DNA of 64,000 nucleotides. It comes from Clostridia bacterium (lineage in GTDB: Bacteria; Bacillota; Clostridia; Oscillospirales; Acutalibacteraceae). Below, piece after piece: positions 23,784-31,792 of this stretch; position 1 is the stretch's first letter, and every line of letters begins with the position of its first letter. The stretch is from the NCBI GenBank assembly GCA_017397845.1, contig JAFQHU010000018.1, positions 1 to 64,000 of the forward strand, in the 5' to 3' direction. Under the pieces are notes generated by a model. It saw nothing but the letters and a program-made list of their open reading frames with translations. It ran no database searches and was not told the DNA's origin. The translations under genes and the position numbers were made by a program.

Positions 23784-24974
23784 ATGAGCATACGCAAAGA
23801 TTATAAATACACCTTTTACGCCTCCTATGCCGGCTATTTTGTACAGGCAATTATCAATAATTTTCTTCCTCTTCTTTTTTTGACCTTTCAAAAGGATTTC
23901 GGTCTTAGCTACGATAAAATATCTCTGCTTATCATCATAAATTTCGGTGTACAGCTGATTGTGGATATGCTTTCTGCCTCTTTTATTGATAAAATCGGCT
24001 ACCGTGCCTCTGCGCTTCTGGCGCATGCCTTTGCTTTTACGGGACTTTTTTCGCTCGGCATTTTTCCCTATATTATGCCCACCTATACAGGTATAATATT
24101 TTCAATAATAATCTATGCCACGGGAAGCGGTCTCATTGAGGTTATCATCAGTCCTTTGGTAGAAGCCTGTCCCAGCCGGAGTAAAAGCGGTTCAATGAGT
24201 CTTTTGCACTCCTTTTACTGTTGGGGGCAAATGTCAGTAGTTCTTCTGTCCACCGTATTTTTTACCCTTTTCGGTGTGAGCAATTGGCGTTATCTGGCTG
24301 TAATTTGGAGTCTCGTCCCCCTTGTCAACGGTATTTTCTTTTCTTTGGTTCCCATTCCCGATGCTCTTTCGGGCGGTGAAGGCATGAAGGCCAAAGAGCT
24401 TTTCAGCACAAAGCTTTTCTATGTTTTTGCCCTCATTATGCTCTGTTCGGGAGCGAGCGAAATCGCCATGAGTCAGTGGGCATCCGCCTTTGCCGAATCG
24501 GGACTTAAGGTATCCAAAACGGTGGGTGACCTTTTGGGACCCTGCCTTTTTGCGGTGCTGATGGGCTCAGCAAGAGTGTTCTATTCCAAAGTCAGTGAAA
24601 AAATCCCTCTCGATAAAATGATGACGGCAAGTGCTCTGCTGTGCATTGTCAGCTACCTTACGGCAAGCCTGTCTCCTCTGCCTCTCGTTTCCCTTTTCGG
24701 CTGTGCCCTCTGCGGTCTTTCTGTGGGAATCATGTGGCCGGGCACCTTTTCTCTGGCGGCGGAGAAAATTCCGACGGGCGGTACGGCTATGTTCGCATTT
24801 TTGGCACTTTTCGGTGATATGGGCTGTTCGGTCGGCCCCGGCACCGTCGGAAAAGCTATCACCCTTTTTGGCGGTGACATGAATAAAGGTATGCTTTTGG
24901 GAACGGTCTTTCCCTTGCTGCTTATTTTAGGGCTTAGATTAATGCGGAATTCGGAATACAATAAACGGAGTTAA
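23784..24974 (+). CDS. MFS transporter (fucose-permease-like)
   Basis: About 396 residues and twelve hydrophobic segments. It begins MSIRKDYKYTFYASYAGYFVQAI and has the MFS loop motif after helix 2 (DMLSASFIDKIGYRASALLA). The general shape is that of sugar/fucose-type permeases, but the substrate cannot be read from sequence. I chose the ATG at 23784 with GGAG 10 bases upstream, over the in-frame TTG at 23754. It is 3 bases from the next gene, so co-transcribed with the TVP38 protein. Confidence 0.8.
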   Translation: MSIRKDYKYTFYASYAGYFVQAIINNFLPLLFLTFQKDFGLSYDKISLLIIINFGVQLIVDMLSASFIDKIGYRASALLAHAFAFTGLFSLGIFPYIMPTYTGIIFSIIIYATGSGLIEVIISPLVEACPSRSKSGSMSLLHSFYCWGQMSVVLLSTVFFTLFGVSNWRYLAVIWSLVPLVNGIFFSLVPIPDALSGGEGMKAKELFSTKLFYVFALIMLCSGASEIAMSQWASAFAESGLKVSKTVGDLLGPCLFAVLMGSARVFYSKVSEKIPLDKMMTASALLCIVSYLTASLSPLPLVSLFGCALCGLSVGIMWPGTFSLAAEKIPTGGTAMFAFLALFGDMGCSVGPGTVGKAITLFGGDMNKGMLLGTVFPLLLILGLRLMRNSEYNKRS

Positions 24975-24977
24975 ACT

Positions 24978-25655
24978 ATGAACAAAAAAGTAAAATCAAC
25001 CCTTCTCGCTCTTTTAAGAGTAGCAGTAGCGATGGCTATATTCGTTATAGCTGTGGTAAATTACGAAAAGCTGAAAAATATAGATGTCCGCGCCTTGGTG
25101 GAGGCCAGTGCAAATATAGCTGCCGCGGTGCTTACAATATGGGGTGTATATCTCGTAAAGTCCGTGCTTTTCATACTGCCTGCCTCGCTCATTTACATTT
25201 CCATCGGTATGGCATTTCCTACTCCGACTGCCTGCATCATAAGCCTTGTGGGTATCATCCTCGAAGTTACCGTTACTTATTTCCTCGGCGTATTCCTCGG
25301 CGGAGATTACGTAGAAAAACTGCTCATGAAAAGCAAAGGCGGACAAAAAATATTGGAAAAGAAATTTAACGATAATTTCCCCGCACTTTTGGTCATCCGT
25401 GCCCTACCCGTTTTTCCCATCGACTTCGTGAGTCTTTTTTGGGGTGCATCTAAGTGCAAATTCCCCCGTTACTTCGCCGCTTCAATTATCGGCATTATGC
25501 CCCGTGTGGTGCTTTTCACGATTTTGGGTGACGGCATTTACGATTATATTCCCATTCACCTTATAATCAAAATAGTCATTTTCTGCATCCCTGTGGGAGC
25601 CGTGATTTATCTGATAAGACATTTTATAAAAATGCGTAAAGAAACAGACACTTGA
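24978..25655 (+). CDS. TVP38/TMEM64 family membrane protein
   Basis: 225 residues. An N-terminal transmembrane helix is followed by the SNARE-associated/VTT domain with YISIGMAFPTPTACIISLVG, the FLGxFLGGDYVEKL region and RALPVFPIDFVSLFWG, and a terminal helix pair. VTT proteins are thought to move or scramble lipids; the role here is not known. It is the second gene of an operon with the MFS transporter. The RBS CGGAG lies across the upstream stop. Confidence 0.85.
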   Translation: MNKKVKSTLLALLRVAVAMAIFVIAVVNYEKLKNIDVRALVEASANIAAAVLTIWGVYLVKSVLFILPASLIYISIGMAFPTPTACIISLVGIILEVTVTYFLGVFLGGDYVEKLLMKSKGGQKILEKKFNDNFPALLVIRALPVFPIDFVSLFWGASKCKFPRYFAASIIGIMPRVVLFTILGDGIYDYIPIHLIIKIVIFCIPVGAVIYLIRHFIKMRKETDT

Positions 25656-25679
25656 TTTTTTCATCAGGTGTCTGTTTTA
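25642..25679. terminator. Bidirectional terminator between TVP38 and XRE3
   Basis: ACAGACAC-TGAT / ATCA-GTGTCTGT stem around T6, followed by TTTT. It overlaps the TVP38 stop codon and the XRE3 stop region. Confidence 0.75.
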
Positions 25680-25961
25680 CTTTATATTCTTTATGTCTTT
25701 TTCTATATCATCGAGAACAAGTCTTATACGGTCTATCTTTTTAATTATATCGTCGGCACTGATTTTGTTTTCGTTAGTTCTGCCGATAAGATAATCTGCT
25801 GAAACGCCAAAAAAATCCGCGAGCTTTATTATGGCGAAGGAATCAGGATTGGTTTTACCTGTTTCGTAATTGGAAAGAGTTCTCTGGTCTATGCCGATAG
25901 CTTCGGAAACATCTACCTGCCTTAAATCTCTGTCCTCACGAAGGTCGCGAATTCTGTTCAT
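25677..25961 (-). CDS. XRE-family transcriptional regulator (XRE3), divergent to LRR3
   Basis: 94 residues. The HTH_3 domain is MNRIRDLREDRDLRQVDVSEAIG with recognition region IDQRTLSNYETG, then DYLIGR and a C-terminal coiled-coil helix (IIKKIDRIRLVLDDIEKDIKNIK) for dimerisation. The ATG at 25961 fits GGGAG better than the GTG at 25967. Its first residues match XRE1, so these two are probably paralogues. It likely binds the CCATA/TATGG palindrome over its own start and the related one over the LRR3 -10. Confidence 0.85.
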   Translation of the reverse strand: MNRIRDLREDRDLRQVDVSEAIGIDQRTLSNYETGKTNPDSFAIIKLADFFGVSADYLIGRTNENKISADDIIKKIDRIRLVLDDIEKDIKNIK

Positions 25962-25974
25962 TATCACTCAACTC

Positions 25975-25990
25975 CCATAGAAAATTATGG
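25975..25990. promoter_or_regulatory. Operator 1 of the XRE3/LRR3 pair
   Basis: CCATAGAAAATTATGG has perfect CCATA/TATGG arms and a 6-bp centre. It lies just downstream of the XRE3 -10 (minus-strand TATAAT at 25995-26000), so it should act in autorepression. Confidence 0.65.
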
Positions 25991-26021
25991 GATTATTATA
26001 CTAAAATATTTCTAAAAGTAG

Positions 26022-26050
26022 TTGACATACCAATAATTTTCTATTATAAT
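26022..26050 (+). promoter_or_regulatory. Promoter of LRR3
   Basis: Full consensus -35 TTGACA (26022-26027), 17-bp spacer, -10 TATAAT (26045-26050). Confidence 0.85.
26031..26046. promoter_or_regulatory. Operator 2 of the XRE3/LRR3 pair
   Basis: CAATAATTTTCTATTA keeps the ATA-ATTTTC-TAT core of operator 1 read on the other strand (CCATAATTTTCTATGG) and fills the LRR3 promoter spacer up to the -10. It is less perfect than operator 1. Confidence 0.55.
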
Positions 26051-26104
26051 TCATCTGTACAAGTTTTCTTGGTACAAATAAATTAGTAAAGGAGTTAATT
26101 TTCT

Positions 26105-27061
26105 ATGAAAAAACAAACAAAAAAACTGCTTATCGGTATAGCTGTGGTTATGCTGATGATGACTGTGCTGTGCTTTAGTGCTAGCGCGGCCAAAGAATTT
26201 ACATCGGGTTATTATACCTGCCTGGTCAATGACGGCAAAGTGACAATTACTGCTGTTGACAATACAATCAGTGGTGATGTAATAATCCCCTCTAAATTAG
26301 GCGGATACAATGTAACAGCAATAGGATCTTTTGCTTTTCTCGAATGCGAAGATATTACAAGCATAGTAATTCCGAACAGTGTAACTGAATTAGGAACCGG
26401 TGTATTCACTATGTGTTATGGCCTTAAAAGTGTAACGATCCCTGACAGCATAACGAATTTACCGTATGGTACATTCTATTATTGCGAAAGCTTGCAAAGC
26501 ATAGTGATTCCGAATAGTGTCAAAGCATTAGGTGACGCGGTTTTTGATGGTTGTACTTCTCTTTCGTCCGTAACATTACCTGCCGGCATCACACAAATAA
26601 GCCATAGATCTTTTGCTGACTGTTACAGCCTCAAGGAGATAGTAATACCTGACGGTGTTGAATGCATAGCTTTTGGTGCTTTTATGCATTGTAACAGCCT
26701 TGAAAAAATAACGATTCCTGCTAGTGTAATTGAAATAGATACATCATCTTCATTCAGTGGTTGCGACAACTTAAAGGATGTATATTTTACCGGTACACAG
26801 GAAGAATGGACAAGTATAGTTGCCGATTCAAGTGACTTTTTATTAAATGCAAACATACATTTTGAATATGCTGATATCGAAATTCCTGAAGCTCCATCTA
26901 CAGAACCTGAACAGCCCGACACCCCCGAAGATCCCTCTGCAGACTGCTCACATCTCTGCCACAAATCAGGTTTTATGGGCTTCATCTGGAAGATAATCAA
27001 CTTCTTCTCAAAGCTCTTTAAAACTAATCCCGTTTGCGCCTGCGGTGCAGCTCATTATTGA
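26105..27061 (+). CDS. BspA-like leucine-rich repeat protein (LRR3)
   Basis: 318 residues with a signal peptide (LLIGIAVVMLMMTVLCFSASA). The module YYTCLVNDGKVTITAVDN...GGYNVTAI is shared with LRR2. Seven LRR_5 repeats follow, then an end-cap (VYFTGTQEEWTSI), an acidic Pro-rich linker (PEAPSTEPEQPDTPEDPS) and the tail CHKSGFMGFIWK...CACGAAHY shared with LRR2. It is a compact version of the same architecture and probably surface-exposed. RBS AAAGGAG. It is divergent from XRE3 under a full-consensus promoter occupied by an operator. Confidence 0.85.
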   Translation: MKKQTKKLLIGIAVVMLMMTVLCFSASAAKEFTSGYYTCLVNDGKVTITAVDNTISGDVIIPSKLGGYNVTAIGSFAFLECEDITSIVIPNSVTELGTGVFTMCYGLKSVTIPDSITNLPYGTFYYCESLQSIVIPNSVKALGDAVFDGCTSLSSVTLPAGITQISHRSFADCYSLKEIVIPDGVECIAFGAFMHCNSLEKITIPASVIEIDTSSSFSGCDNLKDVYFTGTQEEWTSIVADSSDFLLNANIHFEYADIEIPEAPSTEPEQPDTPEDPSADCSHLCHKSGFMGFIWKIINFFSKLFKTNPVCACGAAHY

Positions 27062-27102
27062 TTAAAAAATGAAAAACGCTCCGTCTTTGCGGAGCAAAGC
27101 CA

Positions 27103-27134
27103 CCTCCCCTTAAATCAAGGGGAGGATTTTTTAT
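27103..27134 (+). terminator. Terminator of LRR3
   Basis: CCTCCCCTT / AAGGGGAGG, perfect 9-bp stem, loop AAATC, then ATTTTTT. A smaller GCTCCG/CGGAGC hairpin lies just upstream. Confidence 0.85.
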
Positions 27135-27140
27135 AACAAA

Positions 27141-27204
27141 GACAGCCACCCAAGGGCGACACTTCATAAGGATATTAGTCCTTACTAAGTGTCGCCCGAC
27201 TGTC
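27141..27204. repeat. Large near-symmetrical hairpin between convergent genes
   Basis: GGGCGACACTT (27154-27164) pairs with AAGTGTCGCCC (27187-27197), inner AAGGA with TCCTT, outer GACAG with CTGTC. It is more elaborate than an ordinary terminator and might be a REP/MITE-like unit or an additional terminator for the AIM24 gene. Confidence 0.6.
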
Positions 27205-27214
27205 TCCTTAATTT

Positions 27215-27937
27215 TTAGTCACCTAAGCTGATATTTATACCCTTACCGTTTGCACCTGCACTTATATTAATATAAGGCATAAGTGCCTGTGCGGTATGAT
27301 ATATGGGCATGGACTGCAAATAAACTGTTCCCGGCCCTGTAATTACGGTATTAAAAAAGCCTTCACCGCCGAAAAGCATATTTTTGGCACCCTTTACCGT
27401 ACGTACATCTATGGAGCAATTACCCGTCATGGCGGCGAGATAACCTGTGTCCACAACTATGCTCTCACCGGGAGCAAGTGTATATTCTTTGCAATGTCCG
27501 TCAATTTCGATAAACACCATACCGTCACCGCTGATTTTCTGCATTATGAAGCCTTCACCGCCGAAAAAGCCTGCACCGACTTTTCTTTGAAAATATACGG
27601 AAAGGTCGAGACCCTTTTCCATAGCGAGAAAGCCTCTTTTCTGCACTATAATGGAATTTCCGGGTGTGACACGGTAAGGAATGACGGAGCCGGGGAAGGA
27701 TGAAGCGAAAGCTATCATGCCCGTACCGCCCTGAGGCGTATATTCATTCATAAAAATAGACTCACCCGCAAATATTCTGCCGAAGGCCTTCTTAAGTCCT
27801 CCGCCCGAATTGGTGCTCATTTGCATATTGGGGCTCATCCAGCTCATGGAGCCGCTTTCCGTACAAAGAACCTCACCGGGTTCGGGATAGCATATGAGAA
27901 CGGGGAGATTGCCGCCCTCGATTTCGTATTTAATCAT
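27215..27937 (-). CDS. AIM24 / TIGR00266 family protein
   Basis: 240 residues, all-beta and glycine-rich, with family stretches VLCTESGSMSWMSPNM, FMNEYTPQGGTGMIAFASSFPG and FFGGEGFIMQKISGDG. The family is widespread and poorly understood; it forms trimeric beta-barrel-like assemblies. RBS AAGGAGG. It is the last gene of the DUF1846-TerB-phosphoglucomutase run, separated from the mutase by 77 bases. Confidence 0.85.
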   Translation of the reverse strand: MIKYEIEGGNLPVLICYPEPGEVLCTESGSMSWMSPNMQMSTNSGGGLKKAFGRIFAGESIFMNEYTPQGGTGMIAFASSFPGSVIPYRVTPGNSIIVQKRGFLAMEKGLDLSVYFQRKVGAGFFGGEGFIMQKISGDGMVFIEIDGHCKEYTLAPGESIVVDTGYLAAMTGNCSIDVRTVKGAKNMLFGGEGFFNTVITGPGTVYLQSMPIYHTAQALMPYINISAGANGKGINISLGD

Positions 27938-28014
27938 TCTTTTTCCTCCTTATTTATAATCCTTAATACAACAGGCTTATGACATTACGACATAAGCCTG
28001 TGTGCAAAATTTTA

Positions 28015-29640
28015 TTACTTATTGATGACCGAAGCAATATATTCACGAAGACCCGCCAATCTTTCGGTAGCCTTTTCTTTGTTTTCCTCATTTACTGAAT
28101 AATAAATTTTTATCTTTGGCTCAGTACCTGAGGGCCTTACGGCAAGCCATGAGCCGTCCTTCCATGTGTATTTAAGCACATTTTCTTTCGGAAGGTCTGC
28201 AATACCCTTGTTGAAATCAAGAACCTCATCAATGCCCTCATAAACGTCCTTACCAAGCGAGCGGAAATAAGCCATCAGATTTACTATCTTTTCCGCACCG
28301 TCCTTGCCCTTGAGGGTAAAGGAATCAAGATGGTCAAGATAATAACCGTACTCAGCGTAAATATCATTAAGGGCATCTACGAGTGTTTTACCCTGATTGT
28401 AATAATATGCCGCCATCTGACAAATGAGCATTGATGAAACTACTGCATCCTTGTCTCTTGCATGAGTACCGACCAAATAGCCGTAGCTTTCCTCATAACC
28501 GATAACGAATTCTTTTTCGCCTGTGGCTTCGTATTTGCACATCTTATCGCCGATGTATTTGAAGCCTGTTAGGGTTTCTTCGATGTTAAGGCCGTAGCTT
28601 CTGCCGATGTTGGCACCAAGCTCAGAGGTAACTATTGTTTTGATAAGAGTGGATTTTTCGTTAAGGGTTGCCTTTTTCATTTCAAGTACAAACTTAACCA
28701 AAAGCGCACCCGTCTGATTACCCGTAAAGAGAACATAATCGTCACCGCTTTTTACGGCGATGCCTACTCTGTCACAGTCGGGATCAGTACCCAAAACGAG
28801 ATCCGCACCGATTTCCCTTGCCTTTTCGATAGCGATGGTAAGTGCGTCCTTTTCTTCGGGATTCGGACTTCTCACGGTAGAGAAATTACCGTCGGGCATT
28901 TCCTGTTCCTTTACCACGGTAACATTCATACCCTCGAGCATTTTTCTTACGGGTACATTACCTGTACCGTGGAGAGGTGTGTAGACAATCTTTATATCCG
29001 ACTTCTCTTCGTAAAGGCTCTCGCCCTTGACTTTTTTGCAAAATTCACCGAATACATCGTCACCGATAAGAGTAATATTTTCACTTTCATCGAGAAAGGG
29101 AATGGATTTATAGTCTGTGATGGCATTGATATATCCGATAGCCTCGGTGGCATCCTCCGTACAAAGCTGACATCCTTTGCTGTCATACACCTTATAGCCG
29201 TTATATTCCTTAGGATTATGTGAAGCAGTAATCATAACGCCTGCATTACAGCCCAAAAATGCTGTGGTAAAGGAAAGAACAGGAACAGGCAAGGCTTTGT
29301 CATAAAGAAAAACCTTAAAGCCGCAGGAAGCAAAAATACCCGCCGCAGTTTTCGCAAAATATGCGGAGTTATTTCTGGTATCATAGCCCAAAGCTACCTT
29401 GATTTCACCGTCATATTTATTTTTTAAATACTGTGCCAAACCAAAGGTTGCTTTACCTACGGTATATTTGTTCATACGGTTGGAGCCTGCGCCCATAATA
29501 CCTCTGAGACCGCCTGTACCGAATGCCAGATCCTTATAAAATCGGTCTTCCTTTTCTTTTTCATCGGTTACTTTAAGTAACTCTTCTCTGGTTTCCTCAT
29601 CAAAGGTTAACCACTGCTCGTATTTTTCGGAATATGTCAT
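28015..29640 (-). CDS. Phosphoglucomutase/phosphomannomutase
   Basis: 541 residues. The alpha-D-phosphohexomutase landmarks are in order: the active-site phosphoserine loop TASHNPKEYNGYKVY (about residue 135), the metal loop GTDPDCDRVG, the sugar-binding loop GYEESYGY and the phosphate-binding RPSGTEPKIKIY near the C-terminus. It interconverts hexose 1- and 6-phosphates; the length fits the PgcA-like alpha-phosphoglucomutases of Firmicutes. It links the glycosidase products to glycolysis and wall precursors. RBS GAAAGGAG, 33 bases after the TerB-like gene. Confidence 0.92.
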   Translation of the reverse strand: MTYSEKYEQWLTFDEETREELLKVTDEKEKEDRFYKDLAFGTGGLRGIMGAGSNRMNKYTVGKATFGLAQYLKNKYDGEIKVALGYDTRNNSAYFAKTAAGIFASCGFKVFLYDKALPVPVLSFTTAFLGCNAGVMITASHNPKEYNGYKVYDSKGCQLCTEDATEAIGYINAITDYKSIPFLDESENITLIGDDVFGEFCKKVKGESLYEEKSDIKIVYTPLHGTGNVPVRKMLEGMNVTVVKEQEMPDGNFSTVRSPNPEEKDALTIAIEKAREIGADLVLGTDPDCDRVGIAVKSGDDYVLFTGNQTGALLVKFVLEMKKATLNEKSTLIKTIVTSELGANIGRSYGLNIEETLTGFKYIGDKMCKYEATGEKEFVIGYEESYGYLVGTHARDKDAVVSSMLICQMAAYYYNQGKTLVDALNDIYAEYGYYLDHLDSFTLKGKDGAEKIVNLMAYFRSLGKDVYEGIDEVLDFNKGIADLPKENVLKYTWKDGSWLAVRPSGTEPKIKIYYSVNEENKEKATERLAGLREYIASVINK

Positions 29641-29673
29641 AATTTGTCTCCTTTCAGGGATTTACGTATTAAT

Positions 29674-30093
29674 TTAATGACAAAGTCTTTTCAGAAATGC
29701 CATCTCTTCGTCGGTAATTTTGCCGTCTACGGCAAATATACCCACAAGAATAGAAGCAAAATCGTTGAGCTCGTCTTCATTCATACACTCAACAATGTCA
29801 GTAAGCTCCTTTATAATTTTATCATCCTTTTTAACCTGTTCGACGAAGCCGTGAAACTCCTTTTCTTTTACACCCAAAACATCACCGATAAGCTTCACCT
29901 CAGTGGGTGAAAGATCATTATCCACGGCGGCTGTATAAGCGGTAAGTCCGACTAACGTATAGTCGGCCCCCTCAGGGTCGGAATACTTCCCTATGGTATC
30001 AAGAACTCTTTCTACGGTTTCCTTTCCTTCCGAAACCAACTCATCATAGCTGAGCTTGAGTGCTTTTCCGATTAATCTTGTCCAGTCTCTCAT
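29674..30093 (-). CDS. TerB-like helical protein
   Basis: 139 residues, helical and acidic. The C-terminal half (IFAVDGKITDEEMAFLKRL) and the middle (YTAAVDNDLSPTEVKLIGDVL) look like the repeated acidic D-x-x-I/L-s-x-E-x motif of TerB/DUF533-type proteins, which may bind metal. The function is unknown. I chose the ATG at 30093, after AGGAG; the frame is open 16 codons upstream without a site. It sits between DUF1846 and phosphoglucomutase in one operon. Confidence 0.6.
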   Translation of the reverse strand: MRDWTRLIGKALKLSYDELVSEGKETVERVLDTIGKYSDPEGADYTLVGLTAYTAAVDNDLSPTEVKLIGDVLGVKEKEFHGFVEQVKKDDKIIKELTDIVECMNEDELNDFASILVGIFAVDGKITDEEMAFLKRLCH

Positions 30094-30137
30094 ATTAATT
30101 CTCCTGACTTTTAGATTGTTTTTTATATCTTTATATC

Positions 30138-31616
30138 TCAATGATATAAATTATCGTTTTCATATTCGGGCTCTACCGTAAGATGTATGCCGAGCTTATG
30201 ATAAATCATCTTATCCACATCAGAGGGGATGACGGAAATGTGTGCCTGACAATTTTTCAGCAAAGGCAAACATTCCAACACCTTTGCGGCATTTTTATCC
30301 GTCGCCGCCGAAACAGAAAGTGCAACCAGCACCTCATCGGCGTGGAGACGGGGGTTTTTGCTGCCGAGATAGCTCACCTTAAGATTCTGTACCGGCTCGA
30401 TAAGAGTTGACGGCAAAAGCAAAAGCTCATCATCAAGACCGGCAAGGCTTTTGAGCGCATTAAGAAGCGCAGCCGATGCGGCACCCAAAAGATCCTTTGT
30501 CTTTCCTATGATGATTCTGCCGTCATCAAGCTCTATGGCAGCAGCGGGAGCTCCCGTTTTTCCGGCCACCTCGTTTGCTTTTACTGCCACGGCTCTGCTT
30601 TCGGGACTTATACCCGCTTTATTCATAAGAATGGAAATTTTTTCCCTTTCCTTGAGAGTATCGGCACCGTGTCTGGCATCATAAAGTGCGGAATAATATC
30701 TGCGGATAATTTCCTGCTTGGCGGCATCCTCCACGATCTTTTTGTCAAAAATGCAATGTCCAACCATATTCACACCCATATCGGTCGGTGATTTGTAAGG
30801 ACAAGAGCCGTAAATTTTGGTGAAAATTGCCTCAAGCACGGGGAAGATTTCCACATCCCGGTTATAGTTTACCGTGGGAATACCGTAAGCCTCCAAATGG
30901 AACGGGTCAATCATATTGAGATCGTTAAGGTCGGCCGTTGCCGCCTCATAAGCCAAATTTACGGGATGATTAAGGGGAAGGTTCCATACGGGGAAGGTTT
31001 CGAATTTCGCATATCCCGACTCGATTCCTCTCAGGTGGTCATGATAAATTTGCGACAAACACACAGCCATTTTTCCGCTGCCGGGGCCCGGAGCAGTAAC
31101 CACAACAATTTTTCTTTCAGTTTCCACATATTCGTTTTTGCCGTAGCCGTCCTCCGAAACTATAACGGGTACATTTGAGGGATAACCCTCAATTTTATAA
31201 TGAGTGAAAACCGAAACGCCCAACTCCCGGAGCTTGTTTCTGAAATTATCGGCGGATTTTTGTCCGTCATATTGGGCAATTACCACACTTCCCACATAAA
31301 GACCTACGCTTCTGAAAAGGTCGATAAGACGGAGCACTTCTTTATCATAGGAGATATTAAGATCGCGGCGGAGCTTTTTTTCTTCGATCGCCTTCGCACT
31401 TACGGTGATAACAACCTCAGCCTCATCTTTGAGCTGTAAAAGCATTTTAAGCTTACTGTCAGGCTCAAAGCCCGGCAGTACTCTGGCGGCGTGATGGTCG
31501 TCGAAAAGTTTGCCCCCGAATTCAAGATAGAGCTTGCCCCCGAACTGAGACAGCCTTTCTCTGATGTGCTCCGACTGAGTTTTGATGTATTTTTCGTTAT
31601 CGTATCCTATTTTCAC
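30138..31616 (-). CDS. DUF1846 family protein
   Basis: 492 residues. Family features are an N-terminal KIGYDNEKYIKTQSEHIRERL, KLYLEFGGKLFDDHHAARVLPGF, the central VVVTAPGPGSGKMAVCLSQIYHD with a P-loop-like GPGSGK, and a C-terminal half reminiscent of nucleotide-binding enzymes. The physiological reaction is not established. The start is GTG at 31616 preceded by AGGAG; this gives the usual family length, whereas a start 22 codons upstream would not. It is the first gene of the operon running to phosphoglucomutase. Confidence 0.88.
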   Translation of the reverse strand: MKIGYDNEKYIKTQSEHIRERLSQFGGKLYLEFGGKLFDDHHAARVLPGFEPDSKLKMLLQLKDEAEVVITVSAKAIEEKKLRRDLNISYDKEVLRLIDLFRSVGLYVGSVVIAQYDGQKSADNFRNKLRELGVSVFTHYKIEGYPSNVPVIVSEDGYGKNEYVETERKIVVVTAPGPGSGKMAVCLSQIYHDHLRGIESGYAKFETFPVWNLPLNHPVNLAYEAATADLNDLNMIDPFHLEAYGIPTVNYNRDVEIFPVLEAIFTKIYGSCPYKSPTDMGVNMVGHCIFDKKIVEDAAKQEIIRRYYSALYDARHGADTLKEREKISILMNKAGISPESRAVAVKANEVAGKTGAPAAAIELDDGRIIIGKTKDLLGAASAALLNALKSLAGLDDELLLLPSTLIEPVQNLKVSYLGSKNPRLHADEVLVALSVSAATDKNAAKVLECLPLLKNCQAHISVIPSDVDKMIYHKLGIHLTVEPEYENDNLYH

Positions 31617-31670
31617 GTTTACATCTCCTAAAAAACTACATATATTCTCATTATAAAAATTACACTCATT

Positions 31671-31699
31671 AATATACCACAAATCTTATCTTATTTCAA
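31671..31699 (-). promoter_or_regulatory. Promoter of the DUF1846 operon
   Basis: Minus-strand -35 TTGAAA (31694-31699), 17-bp spacer, -10 TATATT (31671-31676). Confidence 0.6.
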
Positions 31700-31731
31700 T
31701 AAAAAAACTTACGAATAAAAAGATTTTTTAC

Positions 31732-31760
31732 TGTACAAACAATACAAAAGGTTGTATAAT
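31732..31760 (+). promoter_or_regulatory. Promoter of the Cys-cluster/hydrolase operon
   Basis: -35 TGTACA (31732-31737), 17-bp spacer, consensus -10 TATAAT (31755-31760). Confidence 0.55.
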
Positions 31761-31792
31761 GACTTTGTAAAACGAAAAAATGAGGTGAAAAA

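Noticed and set aside
7996..26000. XRE genes as antitoxins of toxin-antitoxin pairs
   Set aside because: Their partners are large secreted LRR proteins transcribed divergently, not small co-directional toxins.
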